DNA of 64,000 bases from an uncultured Clostridia bacterium (lineage in GTDB: Bacteria; Bacillota; Clostridia; Oscillospirales; Oscillospiraceae): assembly GCA_945915065.1 (NCBI GenBank), contig CAMEER010000003.1, positions 1 through 64,000 on the forward strand. Direction: 5' to 3'. Positions 50,054 to 59,252 of this stretch are shown piece by piece. The notes under the pieces were generated by a model, which was not told the DNA's origin, did no database searches, and worked only from the letters and a program-made list of their open reading frames with translations. Position numbers and translations under genes: made by a program. Numbering within the stretch: the first letter of the stretch is position 1; each line of letters starts with the position of its first letter.

Positions 50054-50082
50054 ATTGTATCATATACTTTTTTAAACTTCAA
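50054..50082 (-). promoter_or_regulatory. Promoter of the ECF-S / kinase pair
   Basis: Minus strand TTGAAG (50077-50082), 17 bp, TACAAT (50054-50059). Confidence 0.55.
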
Positions 50083-50210
50083 TATCGTTTCAGAAGAAGA
50101 AATCCGGAAAATAGTATCACCCTGTATCATGTTAGTAAGGGGAAAAATAAGGGACAAAAAACGGCGAACGTGCATATGACGCCTTATGTCGATATTTTAT
50201 AATTTAGGGG

Positions 50211-50239
50211 TTGTGCTTTCTGTGGTTGTACAGTAAAAT
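50211..50239 (+). promoter_or_regulatory. Promoter of the LysR gene
   Basis: TTGTGC (50211-50216), 17 bp, TAAAAT (50234-50239). Confidence 0.5.
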
Positions 50240-50315
50240 AGGGAGCAAGAGAAGCAACGCTTTAAAGTGACCAAAAAAATGTAAGAACAACTGATAGAGA
50301 AGGGGAGGGATCATT

Positions 50316-51197
50316 ATGGAAACAGCACGGTGCAGAGCCTTTTTAGCGGCAGCGGAGACAGGAAGCTTTTCCAAGGCGGCAGAGGCGCTCAGCTATACTC
50401 CCTCCGGCGTGAACCAGTTGGTAACCGCGCTGGAAAAAGAGCTGGGATTTCCGGTGTTTCGCCGCAATACAAAGGGCGTCACGTTGACGGAGAATGGAGA
50501 GATGCTGCTTCCGGCAGTGCGGGAATTTTTGCGGCAAGAGGATCGTATCTTTGAATTGTCCGCGGAGATGAATGGACTGCTGATCGGCAGTGTGACCATT
50601 GCTGCCTATTCCAGCATCGCCACCCACTGGCTTCCCGCGGTGATCAGTGCGTTCCAGCAGGACTATCCCCAAATCAGGATCCGCTTGATGGAGGGTATCT
50701 GGCAGGAGGTGTCCAAGTGGCTGGACGACCGCGCGGCGGATATCGGATTTTTCAGCTATCAGGAGGGGATGCCCTACGAGTGGATTCCACTGGCCGAGGA
50801 CCCCATGCTGGCACTGCTGCCGAAGGATCATCCGCTGGCAGGAGCGGAGGCGTACCCGCTGAAGGAGTGTGCCAACGACCGATTCATTATGCCGGCATTG
50901 GGTTGCGACGACGATGTCACAGCGCTTTTTGCCAAAAACGGTATTGTGCCTAATGTGCAGTTTACCACGCTGGAAAGCTTTTCGGTCATGTCTATGGTGG
51001 AGCAGGGGCTCGGCATGAGCGTAATGAATCAGCTGATCACAGAAAAGCGCATCTGTGATGTGGCAAAACTGCCTATTGACCCTCCTTCTCAGATCACGCT
51101 GGGGATCGCCCTGCATTCCAAGGCGGATATTTCCCCTGCGGTGAGGATGTTTTTGAAATATGCTGTCAGGATGCTGACCAAGAAGGCCGAACCATAA
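50316..51197 (+). CDS. LysR-family transcriptional regulator
   Basis: 293 residues: N-terminal helix-turn-helix RAFLAAAETGSFSKAAEALSYTPSGVNQLV and a periplasmic-binding-like effector domain (~90-290) with GIVPNVQFTTLESFSVMSMVEQGLG. LysR regulators often control a neighbouring divergent gene; here the divergent neighbours are the ECF-S/kinase pair, a possible target. Confidence 0.92.
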   Translation: METARCRAFLAAAETGSFSKAAEALSYTPSGVNQLVTALEKELGFPVFRRNTKGVTLTENGEMLLPAVREFLRQEDRIFELSAEMNGLLIGSVTIAAYSSIATHWLPAVISAFQQDYPQIRIRLMEGIWQEVSKWLDDRAADIGFFSYQEGMPYEWIPLAEDPMLALLPKDHPLAGAEAYPLKECANDRFIMPALGCDDDVTALFAKNGIVPNVQFTTLESFSVMSMVEQGLGMSVMNQLITEKRICDVAKLPIDPPSQITLGIALHSKADISPAVRMFLKYAVRMLTKKAEP

Positions 51198-51210
51198 AAC
51201 TATATCATAA

Positions 51211-51250
51211 ACAAGAACCGCTGTGTACCCCGGTACACAGCGGTTCTTGT
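51211..51250. terminator. Bidirectional terminator-like hairpin
   Basis: ACAAGAACCGCTGTGTACC / GGTACACAGCGGTTCTTGT, 19-bp stem after the LysR gene. Confidence 0.75.
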
Positions 51251-51313
51251 TCGGAAAGCGCATGATATTTTCAGGAGAGTAGTCTGTCGAACTCAGTCAC
51301 CACACTTTTCCTG

Positions 51314-53074
51314 TCAGATAGAAAGGAGCGGCGGCAGTTGATACTTTTCCGCATAGGAGCGGAAGCGGCGGCGAAAGTCCTCGTCCTCCCTGCGGATGGC
51401 ATGCAGCGTTTCGTGGAGGTTCAGGTTGTGCCGGTCCGCATCAATGATGCAGCCGGCAATATTAGAGCAGTGGTCAGAGGTGCGCTCCAGATTCGTCAGC
51501 AGATCAGACCAGACAAAACCGGCCTCAATGCTGCAATGTCCCTGCTTCATACGCAGGATGTGGCGGGTGCGCATATCTTCCTTCAGCACGTCGATAACCT
51601 GTTCCAGCGGTTCCACTTTGGCGGCTATGGTAACATCATTTTGTGTGAAAGCAGCCTCCGCCAGTGCCAGAATCTCCTGAATCGCCGCGGTCAGCGTGGC
51701 CAATTCAGCCTGTGCATTTTCACTGAAAGTCAGGTGCTTTGCCTGCAGCTCCTCCGCTGATTCCAGAATATTGACGGCGTGGTCGGAGATTCGTTCCCAA
51801 TCGCCGATACTTTTCAGAAGTTCGGTGGCCTCCTCACTTTCCGCATCCCCCATTTTGTGGGCGCTGAGCTTTACCAGATAGGTGCCGACGACATCCTCAT
51901 AGTGGTCGCAGTGATCCTCCGCTTTTCGGATATCCTCCGCCAGTTCCGGCGTGTAGTGCGTCAGGCATGCCAGCGCGTTTTTCAGCGCCTGCACGGCACA
52001 GCCGGCCATTTCGATGGTCACGGCCCGGCACTGGCGCAGGGCAAGGGAAGGGGTCGCCAGCAGGCGCTCATCCAATTCCACGGTCTGCTCGGCATGCCCG
52101 GAATCCGGGACGAGCCGGATGGCCAGCTTTTCCAATACGCCGCCTGCGGGAAGCAGTAAGGCGGTGCACAGTACGTTGAACAGAGAGTGCGCGATAGCGA
52201 TGCCGTACATAGTGGCGGGTTCATTCAGGATCACCGGAGCAAAGACAGCCTTTACCATGCAAAATACTGTCAGAAGGACAACAACGCCGATGACGTTAAA
52301 CATCAGGTGTACCACGGCGGCCCGCTTGGCGTTTTTCGTGGTGCCGACGGAGGAGATGATGGCCGTGACACAGGTACCGATATTCTGTCCCATGATGATG
52401 GGAATGGCGGCGGCGTAGCTGACCTGTCCGGTCAGTGCCAGTGCCTGCAAAATACCCACCGAGGCAGAGCTGGACTGGATTACGGCAGTCAGAACAGCGC
52501 CTACCAGCACCCCAAGAACGGGGTTTCTGAACATGATGAACAGCTCCGCGAAGCCCGGGACATCCTTCAATCCTGCCACAGCGCCGCTCATGGTATCCAT
52601 GCCGAACATCAGCGTGGCAAACCCCAGCAGGATCATACCGGTGTCCTTTTTTCCGGTGTCCTTACAGAACATATAGAAGATGATGCCGATCAGGGCCAGT
52701 ACCGGCGTGAAGGAGGTGGGCTTCAAAAGATTGATCCAAACATTGCCGCTGTCGATCCCGGCGAGGCTCAGCAGCCACGCGGTGACTGTGGTGCCTACGT
52801 TGGCGCCCATGATCACATTGATGGCCTGCCGCAGCGTCATCAGTCCTGAGTTGACGAAACCCACCACCATTACGGTAGTGGCCGATGAACTTTGAATGAT
52901 GGCCGTAACGCCAAGGCCGGTGAGAAAACCGGCAAACACATTGCTGGTCATTTTATCCAGCAGCGTGCGCAGCTTGCCGCCGGCACGGCGTTCCAGAGCC
53001 TGTCCCATCAAATTCATGCCGAACAAAAACAGGCACAGTCCGCCGATCATGGTCAGTATCTTAAAAATATCCAT
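51314..53074 (-). CDS. Na/Pi cotransporter with C-terminal PhoU domain (NptA/YjbB type)
   Basis: 586 residues. Two PNaS repeats with GLGVTAIIQSSSATTVMVVGFV and VLTAVIQSSSASVGILQALA (QSSS substrate motifs), about nine helices in residues 1-320, then two PhoU-like helical bundles (~340-560). Moves phosphate with Na+. AAGGAG precedes the ATG. Confidence 0.93.
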   Translation of the reverse strand: MDIFKILTMIGGLCLFLFGMNLMGQALERRAGGKLRTLLDKMTSNVFAGFLTGLGVTAIIQSSSATTVMVVGFVNSGLMTLRQAINVIMGANVGTTVTAWLLSLAGIDSGNVWINLLKPTSFTPVLALIGIIFYMFCKDTGKKDTGMILLGFATLMFGMDTMSGAVAGLKDVPGFAELFIMFRNPVLGVLVGAVLTAVIQSSSASVGILQALALTGQVSYAAAIPIIMGQNIGTCVTAIISSVGTTKNAKRAAVVHLMFNVIGVVVLLTVFCMVKAVFAPVILNEPATMYGIAIAHSLFNVLCTALLLPAGGVLEKLAIRLVPDSGHAEQTVELDERLLATPSLALRQCRAVTIEMAGCAVQALKNALACLTHYTPELAEDIRKAEDHCDHYEDVVGTYLVKLSAHKMGDAESEEATELLKSIGDWERISDHAVNILESAEELQAKHLTFSENAQAELATLTAAIQEILALAEAAFTQNDVTIAAKVEPLEQVIDVLKEDMRTRHILRMKQGHCSIEAGFVWSDLLTNLERTSDHCSNIAGCIIDADRHNLNLHETLHAIRREDEDFRRRFRSYAEKYQLPPLLSI

Positions 53075-53370
53075 TCTATGCTCTCCTTCATTGCCTTTAC
53101 ATTCATTTTATGTCCAGTATAACAGTACCAGACGAATGTCAAATCTGCTGTGCTGCTTTTGTAAAATCTATGTAAAAAACGAAAGAACCTGTTGACAAAA
53201 CTGGATTGCCAATACCGGCCTTCGCGGATGATGTGGTATCCCCGTGAATTGCCTTTCCGCAGGGTGCTGACGGAAACCAAAGTGCCGATACCGTCCCTAT
53301 TTTGCACCGACAATCTGTTTATTATTGAGAAAATTGAAAGAAAGGGATTTCGCTAACAATGATTGGCGAA

Positions 53371-53388
53371 TTGTTACATATTTGACAA
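53371..53388. promoter_or_regulatory. Rex-like operator 1
   Basis: TTGTTACATATTTGACAA, matching 12 of the 14 defined bases of TTGTTAA-4 bp-TTAACAA. Confidence 0.55.
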
Positions 53389-53413
53389 TTTTTATTTGGG
53401 CAAGCCGACAAAT

Positions 53414-53431
53414 TTGATATTTTTTTAACGA
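53414..53431. promoter_or_regulatory. Rex-like operator 2
   Basis: TTGATATTTTTTTAACGA, 11 of 14 defined bases; identical copy 24 bp further on. Confidence 0.5.
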
Positions 53432-53437
53432 AAATGG

Positions 53438-53471
53438 TTGATATTTTTTTAACGAAGCAGTAAAGTATAAT
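53438..53471 (+). promoter_or_regulatory. Rex-like operator 3 and -10 of the CoA-transferase promoter
   Basis: Second copy of TTGATATTTTTTTAACGA (53438-53455), covering the -35 region of a consensus TATAAT at 53466-53471. Confidence 0.55.
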
Positions 53472-53525
53472 ACCAGAGAGGAAAAAACAGGGATAGAAAA
53501 GAAAGAAAACAGGAGGAGAATCAAA

Positions 53526-54875
53526 ATGGCATTCGAAGAGTTTTTGGGGATGTACCGGTCCAAACTGACTACGGCAGATGAAGCCGTGAAAGTGATCAAG
53601 TCCGGTGATTGGGTCGATTATGGTTTTTGCACTGTACATCCTCGCGTACTGGACGAGGCCTTGGCCCGCCGTGCTCCTGAGCTGGAGGACGTAAAGGTCC
53701 GTGGGGGCATCGCGCTTTGGAAGCCGGCGATCTTCGATATTGAAGATCCCGTCCGCCATATCATCTACAACTCCCACCACACCGGCGGCTTCGAGCGCAA
53801 GCACATTGATACCGGCGCTTGCTTCTATGAGCCTATGCGCTATTCTGAGCTGCCCCGCTACTATTACGATCATATCAATCCGCCGGATGTCGCCATGTTC
53901 CAGGTAGCGCCCATGGACAGACATGGCTACTTTAACTTCGGCGTGTCGGCGTCCCATCTGAAAGCTATCTGCGATACGGCCAAAACCGTCATCGTGGAAG
54001 TCAACCAGAATATGCCCCGTTGTCTGGGCGGTTTCGGCGAGAGCGTACACATTACCGATGTGGATATGATTGTGGAAGGCCGGAATGATCCCATGGGCCA
54101 GCTGATATCCGCCGAGCCTACGGAGATCGACAAGGCTGTGGCCAAGCAGGTGGTGGAACGCATTCCCAGCGGCGCATGCCTCCAGCTTGGTATCGGCGGT
54201 ATGCCCAACGCTGTGGGCAAGCTGCTGTGCGAGTCTGACCTGAAGGATATGAGCGTCCATACGGAGATGTATGTGGAGGCTTTTGTGGATCTGTCTCTGT
54301 GCGGCAAGATCAGCGGCGCCAACAAGAGCATCGACCATGGCCGTCAGGCATATTCCTTTGCCGCCGGCAGCCAGAGAGTCTACGACTTCCTGGATGACAA
54401 CCGTATGTGCATGGCGGCGCCTGTCAGCTATATCAATGATATCCGCACTGTAGCGGCCATTGATAACTTTATGTCCATCAATAACGCCGTGGATATCGAC
54501 CTGTACGGTCAGGTCAGCAGTGAGACCTCCGGTGTTCGCCATATTTCCGGCGCCGGCGGCCAGCAGGATTTCGTTTTGGGCGCCTACTTGTCCAAAGGCG
54601 GCAAGAGCTTCATCTGCCTGTCCTCAACCTATCAGAAAAAGGACGGCACACTTGCTTCCCGCATTCGCCCCACACTGACAGAGGGCAGTATTGTGACCGA
54701 TACCCGTGTTAACACCATGTATGTGGTCACGGAGTACGGCTGCGTCAATCTGAAAGGTCTTTCCACATGGGAACGGGCAGAGGCAATGATTTCCATTGCA
54801 CATCCCGACTTCCGCGATGAATTGATCAAGGCGGCGCAGGAGCAGAAGATCTGGTATCGCAGCAACAAGCGATAA
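53526..54875 (+). CDS. Butyryl-CoA:acetate / 4-hydroxybutyrate CoA-transferase
   Basis: Family I CoA-transferase (acetyl-CoA hydrolase/transferase fold), 449 residues, that moves CoA between acetate and an acyl-CoA. Seen: [69 protein letters not shown] (likely catalytic Glu) and the C-terminal [16 protein letters not shown]. In gut clostridia this group carries out the last step of butyrate formation, but 4-hydroxybutyrate or other acyl-CoA use cannot be excluded. GGAGGAGAA precedes the ATG. Rex-like sites upstream fit control by NADH. Confidence 0.9.
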   Translation: MAFEEFLGMYRSKLTTADEAVKVIKSGDWVDYGFCTVHPRVLDEALARRAPELEDVKVRGGIALWKPAIFDIEDPVRHIIYNSHHTGGFERKHIDTGACFYEPMRYSELPRYYYDHINPPDVAMFQVAPMDRHGYFNFGVSASHLKAICDTAKTVIVEVNQNMPRCLGGFGESVHITDVDMIVEGRNDPMGQLISAEPTEIDKAVAKQVVERIPSGACLQLGIGGMPNAVGKLLCESDLKDMSVHTEMYVEAFVDLSLCGKISGANKSIDHGRQAYSFAAGSQRVYDFLDDNRMCMAAPVSYINDIRTVAAIDNFMSINNAVDIDLYGQVSSETSGVRHISGAGGQQDFVLGAYLSKGGKSFICLSSTYQKKDGTLASRIRPTLTEGSIVTDTRVNTMYVVTEYGCVNLKGLSTWERAEAMISIAHPDFRDELIKAAQEQKIWYRSNKR

Positions 54876-54914
54876 TCCCGGTAACACTTCCAAGAGGAAG
54901 AGTAATATATGGTC

Positions 54915-54946
54915 AAAGGGCGCCGTTCTGATGAACGGCGCCCTTT
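54915..54946 (+). terminator. Terminator of the CoA-transferase gene
   Basis: AAAGGGCGCCGTTC / GAACGGCGCCCTTT hairpin. Confidence 0.8.
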
Positions 54947-55007
54947 GGCGTTTAAGAGGATAAAATCCGAAAAAACTGTCCATTCTGTGAAAAAAGATTT
55001 TCTTTTC

Positions 55008-55036
55008 TTGAAAGACGGCAAGGAATCCGCTATACT
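55008..55036 (+). promoter_or_regulatory. Promoter of carD-ispD-ispF
   Basis: TTGAAA (55008-55013), 17 bp, TATACT (55031-55036). Confidence 0.65.
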
Positions 55037-55085
55037 GTAAGAAAGAAAAGAGGAAACGTGGCAGCCTGAGAAAAGGAGGTGCGGT

Positions 55086-55568
55086 ATGTTTACCGTGGGC
55101 GAAAAGGTCGTGCATCCCATGCATGGGGCCGGTGTGATCGCGGAGATCACGGAAGAACGTATGGAAGGAACACTGAAGCGTTACTATGTATTTTCCGCGC
55201 CCCTGAACGGCTTGACGCTCAAGATCCCGGTGAGCAGCAGCGGGGTAGTGGGGCTGCGGTATCCCATCACCCATCAGCAGCTGTCGGAGCTGTTTGCCTC
55301 GCTGCGGGAGACAGAAGATAACTCGGCAGAGAACTGGAATCACCGTTACCGGGAGAATCTGGACCGGATCAAAAGCGGAGATGTGCATAAGGTGGCGCAG
55401 GTTGTGAAAGGCCTGCTGTGCCGCGAAGCCCGGCGCGGCCTGTCTACTGTGGAGCGCAAGATGCTGCGCAGTGCCAAGCAGATCCTGTTGAGTGAGGTCA
55501 TGCTGGTGGAGAACCTGACCTACGACGGAGCCGAACAGCTTTTGAGCCGGAGCTTACTGGCAGAGTGA
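55086..55568 (+). CDS. CarD-family transcriptional regulator
   Basis: 160 residues. N-terminal Tudor-like RNA-polymerase-interacting domain (FTVGEKVVHPMHGAGVI, LKIPVSSSGVVGLR) and a helical C-terminal domain with LDRIKSGDVHKVAQVVKGL and LSTVERKMLRSAKQIL. CarD proteins bind the RNAP beta subunit and stabilise open complexes. It precedes ispD by 14 bp, as often in Firmicutes. Confidence 0.93.
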   Translation: MFTVGEKVVHPMHGAGVIAEITEERMEGTLKRYYVFSAPLNGLTLKIPVSSSGVVGLRYPITHQQLSELFASLRETEDNSAENWNHRYRENLDRIKSGDVHKVAQVVKGLLCREARRGLSTVERKMLRSAKQILLSEVMLVENLTYDGAEQLLSRSLLAE

Positions 55569-55582
55569 GGAGAAGATAAGGT

Positions 55583-56320
55583 ATGGGCTTTTGGAATTCC
55601 GTACAAAAGATACAGGATAAGACGCTGCCGCTGTGCAGTATGATCGTGGCGGCTGCCGGTACCAGCACCCGCATGGGAGGGCAGAATAAGCTGTTTGCGC
55701 AGTTGGGCGGCGCCCCCGTGCTGATGCGTACCCTGTGCGCCATCGACTGCGCGGAGCTGGTCAATGAGATCGTTGTTGCCGCGCAGGAGAGCATGATGGA
55801 GGAGATAGCCGGTCTTTGTGCCCGCTCCGGCCTGCGCAAAAGGGTAAAGGTGGTCAAGGGTGGCGCGTCCCGTACCGAATCCGTGCTGGCGGCAGCATTG
55901 GAATGTAACCCAAAGGCGGAACTGATCGCCATCCACGACGGCGCCCGTCCGCTGGTGCAGCCGGATATGATCGACGAATTGATCCGTTTAGGCTGGAAGA
56001 CTCAGGCGGTGGCGCCCGCCGTCCCGGTAAAGGATACCATCAAGGTGACGGACGAGAACGGACTGGTGCTCTCAACGCCGGACCGCAGTACCCTGTATGC
56101 GGTGCAGACGCCGCAGGTATTTCAGGCCAATATCCTCAAGGCTGCCCTGCAATCGGCGCTGGCTGCCGGCCAGCCGCTCACTGATGACTGTGCCGCCGTG
56201 GAACGACTGGGCAAGCAGGTCTGGCTGGCCGCCGGGGACGAGGGAAATATCAAGATCACCACGCCTACGGATCTGGCGGTGGCCGAAGCCATCCTGCGAC
56301 AAAGGGAGGAGGCTCTATGA
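55583..56320 (+). CDS. ispD: 2-C-methyl-D-erythritol 4-phosphate cytidylyltransferase
   Basis: Third step of the MEP isoprenoid pathway: CTP + MEP to CDP-ME. Seen: IVAAAGTSTRMGGQNKLF (nucleotide loop), VVKGGASRTESVLAAL-like text, IHDGARPLV and VKDTIK. 245 residues, with about 18 extra residues at the N-terminus compared with most IspD. Overlaps ispF by 4 bp (ATGA). Confidence 0.95.
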   Translation: MGFWNSVQKIQDKTLPLCSMIVAAAGTSTRMGGQNKLFAQLGGAPVLMRTLCAIDCAELVNEIVVAAQESMMEEIAGLCARSGLRKRVKVVKGGASRTESVLAAALECNPKAELIAIHDGARPLVQPDMIDELIRLGWKTQAVAPAVPVKDTIKVTDENGLVLSTPDRSTLYAVQTPQVFQANILKAALQSALAAGQPLTDDCAAVERLGKQVWLAAGDEGNIKITTPTDLAVAEAILRQREEAL

Positions 56321-56799
56321 CAACGCTGCGGATTGGACACGGATATGACGTGCACCGATTGGCCGAAGGACGGCCGCTGATATTGGGCGGCGTTGCCATC
56401 CCGTGGGAGCGGGGACTGGACGGCCATTCCGATGCTGACGTGCTGACCCACGCCATTATGGACGCGCTGCTGGGGGCGGTCGCCGCAGGAGATATCGGCA
56501 GGCTGTTTCCGGATGATGACGCGGCGTACCTGAATATCTCCAGTATGCTGCTGCTGGAGCGCGTTGGGGATTACCTGCGTCAGCAAGGCTATGCGGTGGT
56601 GAACATCGACGCCACACTGGTCGCGCAGGCGCCCAAGGTATCCCCCTACCGAGACGCCATGCGAAAAAACATCGCCGCCACGCTGAAAGTGGACATATCG
56701 CAGATCAGCGTGAAAGCCACCACAGAGGAGCATCTGGGCTTTACCGGAACAGGCGAGGGCATGGCGGCCCACGCCGTAGCATTGGTGGAAAAAGTGTAG
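56317..56799 (+). CDS. ispF: 2-C-methyl-D-erythritol 2,4-cyclodiphosphate synthase
   Basis: Fifth step of the MEP pathway. 160 residues with RIGHGYDVHRLAEGRPLILGG (metal ligands Asp and His), GLDGHSDADVLTHAIMDALLGA and KATTEEHLGFTGTGEGMAA. Zinc-dependent trimer in known members. Confidence 0.96.
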   Translation: MTTLRIGHGYDVHRLAEGRPLILGGVAIPWERGLDGHSDADVLTHAIMDALLGAVAAGDIGRLFPDDDAAYLNISSMLLLERVGDYLRQQGYAVVNIDATLVAQAPKVSPYRDAMRKNIAATLKVDISQISVKATTEEHLGFTGTGEGMAAHAVALVEKV

Positions 56800-56816
56800 G
56801 CTATATACGGTACATG

Positions 56817-56846
56817 GAGCGGAAGGGCATTTGTGACCTTCCGCTC
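56817..56846 (+). terminator. Terminator after ispF
   Basis: GAGCGGAAGG / CCTTCCGCTC stem followed by TCCTTTTTC. Confidence 0.75.
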
Positions 56847-56881
56847 TCCTTTTTCATACATTGGAGTGGAGGAGGTGTACC

Positions 56882-57133
56882 ATGGTTCATTATCTTTTTG
56901 TGGTGCGATCTGCCACACAGGCACAGCGTATCGCTCGTATGTTGGGCAGCAGTGGTATTCGGAGTATTGTCCAGCGCGTGCCGGTGGAGTTTGCCCGACA
57001 GGGCTGCACCTATGCGGTACGGGTGGAGGCGGCGGACAATGAAGCGGCACAGCAGCGCTTACAACAGGCACATTTGATGCCGGAGCGTATCCTGCGGCAT
57101 GACAATATTGGGTACAGCGAGGTGGCGCCATGA
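56882..57133 (+). CDS. DUF3343 putative Se/S carrier-like protein
   Basis: 83 residues: HYLFVVRSATQAQRIARML, then VPVEFARQGCTYAVRVE with a single conserved Cys. This family (PF11823) is described as a putative selenium/sulfur carrier. ATG at 56882 follows GGAGGAGG. Overlaps the aminotransferase gene by 4 bp, so the two are made together; the partner is a sulfur/selenium-mobilising enzyme. Confidence 0.82.
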   Translation: MVHYLFVVRSATQAQRIARMLGSSGIRSIVQRVPVEFARQGCTYAVRVEAADNEAAQQRLQQAHLMPERILRHDNIGYSEVAP

Positions 57134-58257
57134 TCTATTTCGATTCCGGAGCGACCACGCTGGAAAAACCGGCGTCTGTCCGCTGGACCATGGCGCGTGC
57201 GGTCAACACCATGTCCTCACCGGGACGGGGCAGTCATCAGGCGACACGGCTGGCGGAAGAGACGGACTATGCCTGCCGCACAGCGGCCGCCAGACTGTTT
57301 GGCGTGGAAGACGAATCCAATGTGATTTTTACCAGCAACGCTACCCATGGCCTGAATATCGCGATCCACACGCTGGTACAGCCGGGCAGCCGCGTGGTGA
57401 TCTCCGGTTACGAGCACAACGCCGTGACCCGGCCGCTCCACGCTATCCCCAACGTAACGCTGACAGTGCTGGACACGCCGCTCTTTCAGCCGGAAAGAAT
57501 GATAGAAGAGCTGAAAGAGGCGCTGGGACACGGCGCTGACGTGGTCATCTGTAACCATGTGTCCAATGTGTTCGGCTGTATTCAACCGGTGGAGGAGATG
57601 GCGGTTCTGTGCCGGAACGCCGGGGTTCCGTTTCTGCTGGACGCTTCTCAGTCGGCCGGCATCCTGCCGGTACGGATGGATGTGCTGCAGGCGGCTTTTA
57701 TCGCCATGCCGGGCCACAAAGGCCTGTATGGCCCGCAGGGAACGGGGCTGCTGCTGTGCAATCATCAGGTGTCGCCGCTGCTATACGGCGGTACAGGTAG
57801 TCTTTCCAAGCTGCAGACGATGCCGGATATGCTGCCGGACCGGCTGGAGAGCGGGACCCACAATATGCCGGGCATTGCCGGCTTGCTGGAGGGTATCCGT
57901 TATGTGCAGCGCACCGGAGTGGAGAAGATCGCCGCCCACGAACGTCGTCTGACGGCCCAGGCGGTGGAGCTGCTGCGCAATACCGAGGGCATCCGCCTGT
58001 TCTGGTGCGACGGGTTCCGCCATCAGACGGGAGTGCTGTCCTTTATCGTGGAGGGCATTGACTGCGAGGAAATGGGAGAGGCCATGGCCAGCCGCGGCAT
58101 AGCGCTGCGTGCAGGACTGCACTGCGCGCCGCTGGCACATCGCACGGCAGGGACACTTAAGACCGGAACGATACGTTTCAGCCCCTCGGCCTTTAATACG
58201 CCTGCCCAGGTCATGCAGTTCGCACAGATATTGCAAAGTACGCTTCGTAAAATGTAA
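57130..58257 (+). CDS. Class V aminotransferase, cysteine-desulfurase/selenocysteine-lyase-like
   Basis: 375 residues, PLP-dependent. Seen: YFDSGATTLEKPASV, SNATHGLNI, the PLP Lys197 in MPGHKGLYGPQGTG and the persulfide-forming Cys332 in AGLHCAPLAHRTAG (compare RTGHHCA of SufS/CsdB). It would take S or Se from Cys or Sec and hand it to an acceptor, perhaps the DUF3343 protein encoded just upstream. Confidence 0.9.
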   Translation: MIYFDSGATTLEKPASVRWTMARAVNTMSSPGRGSHQATRLAEETDYACRTAAARLFGVEDESNVIFTSNATHGLNIAIHTLVQPGSRVVISGYEHNAVTRPLHAIPNVTLTVLDTPLFQPERMIEELKEALGHGADVVICNHVSNVFGCIQPVEEMAVLCRNAGVPFLLDASQSAGILPVRMDVLQAAFIAMPGHKGLYGPQGTGLLLCNHQVSPLLYGGTGSLSKLQTMPDMLPDRLESGTHNMPGIAGLLEGIRYVQRTGVEKIAAHERRLTAQAVELLRNTEGIRLFWCDGFRHQTGVLSFIVEGIDCEEMGEAMASRGIALRAGLHCAPLAHRTAGTLKTGTIRFSPSAFNTPAQVMQFAQILQSTLRKM

Positions 58258-58279
58258 CACTCTGGTCACAGAATTTTTG

Positions 58280-58308
58280 TTGCATTTTCCCAATATCTTT
58301 TATATAAT
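58280..58308 (+). promoter_or_regulatory. Promoter of cdaA-cdaR
   Basis: TTGCAT (58280-58285), 17 bp, consensus TATAAT (58303-58308). Confidence 0.7.
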
Positions 58309-58361
58309 GTTAATATCTATTGTTATGCGTAAAATTGCGCCCGGGAGGGATGAAGCACGCC

Positions 58362-59252
58362 ATGGACAAAGTATTGACATTGATGGAAGATATTGGGAGA
58401 TACTTATCTCTGCTGAAAATCACAGACCTGGTAGATGTAGCCATCATCGTCTTTTTGGTGTATAAACTGCTCTCCTTGGTTAAGAGCACCCGTGCGGAGA
58501 ATATTCTCAAGGGCGTAGGCATTTTCCTTCTGGCGCTGTGGCTGTCCACGGCGCTGGAATTGCGGGCGGTCAGCTATATTCTCAGCCATGTGGTGGAATG
58601 GGGCATTCTGGCGCTGATTATTCTGTTCCAGCCGGAGATCCGTCAGATCCTGGAGCGGCTGGGCAGCAAGAACATTCGCCTGATGCGGGTGTTCCGCCCG
58701 GAGAAAGAGATCACGGAGCTGGAAAAGGCCATCGACCAGACGGTGGTGGCCTGCAGCGAGCTGAGCCGCACCAAAACCGGCGTACTGATGGTATTTGAGC
58801 GCGACATCAATCTGGACGATATCGTGCGTACCGGCACCGAACTGGACTGCACCGTGGTCAGCGAACTGCTGAAAAATATCTTTTTCGTCAAGGCGCCGAT
58901 GCATGACGGCGCAGTGATCGTTCGCCATGGACGGATCATCGGCGGCGGCTGTATGCTGCCGCTGTCCAGAAACGTGAACCTGAGCCGTGACTTGGGCATG
59001 CGCCACCGTGCCGGTATTGGCATGAGTGAGAACTCGGATGCCGTGGTGGTCATTGTGTCTGAGGAGACAGGTTCTATCTCCGTGGCCATTGGCGGCATGC
59101 TCAAGCGGCACCTGATGCCGGAAACTCTCAGCCAGCTGCTGCGCAACGAGTTGATGCCGCCTGAGGAAGAACCGGACAAGCCGCAGCGGCTTCCGATCCT
59201 GTCGTTCCTGAAGAAGCTTGGGAAGGAGGCGGACGACGATGGAGAAGAATAA
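58362..59252 (+). CDS. cdaA: Diadenylate cyclase CdaA
   Basis: Makes the second messenger c-di-AMP from 2 ATP, controlling K+ and osmolyte balance. Three N-terminal membrane helices (~15-90), then the DAC domain with PMHDGAVIV (DGA motif) and MRHRAGIG (RHR motif). ATG at 58362 chosen; ATG 58350 directly touches GGGAGGG. About 296 residues. Followed by overlapping cdaR, the usual pair; glmM, often third, is absent. Confidence 0.95.
   Translation: MDKVLTLMEDIGRYLSLLKITDLVDVAIIVFLVYKLLSLVKSTRAENILKGVGIFLLALWLSTALELRAVSYILSHVVEWGILALIILFQPEIRQILERLGSKNIRLMRVFRPEKEITELEKAIDQTVVACSELSRTKTGVLMVFERDINLDDIVRTGTELDCTVVSELLKNIFFVKAPMHDGAVIVRHGRIIGGGCMLPLSRNVNLSRDLGMRHRAGIGMSENSDAVVVIVSEETGSISVAIGGMLKRHLMPETLSQLLRNELMPPEEEPDKPQRLPILSFLKKLGKEADDDGEE

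Larger units (their letters stand above)
53075..53525. other. Intergenic regulatory region between Na/Pi and CoA-transferase genes
   Basis: 450 bp with no convincing gene. The right half (53371-53471) holds three Rex-like operators and the promoter of the CoA-transferase. The left part holds the Na/Pi leader; its possible promoter (TTGACA and TATACT on the minus strand) is spaced only 15 bp. Confidence 0.5.

Noticed and set aside
53053..53313. Minus-strand 86-codon open frame before the Na/Pi gene
   Set aside because: Overlaps the Na/Pi gene start and the leader, has no RBS, and its text is not protein-like.
53414..53455. Direct repeat before the CoA-transferase as a recombination or insertion footprint
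   Set aside because: The repeated unit fits the Rex consensus and lies at the promoter, with no mobile gene nearby; an operator pair is simpler.
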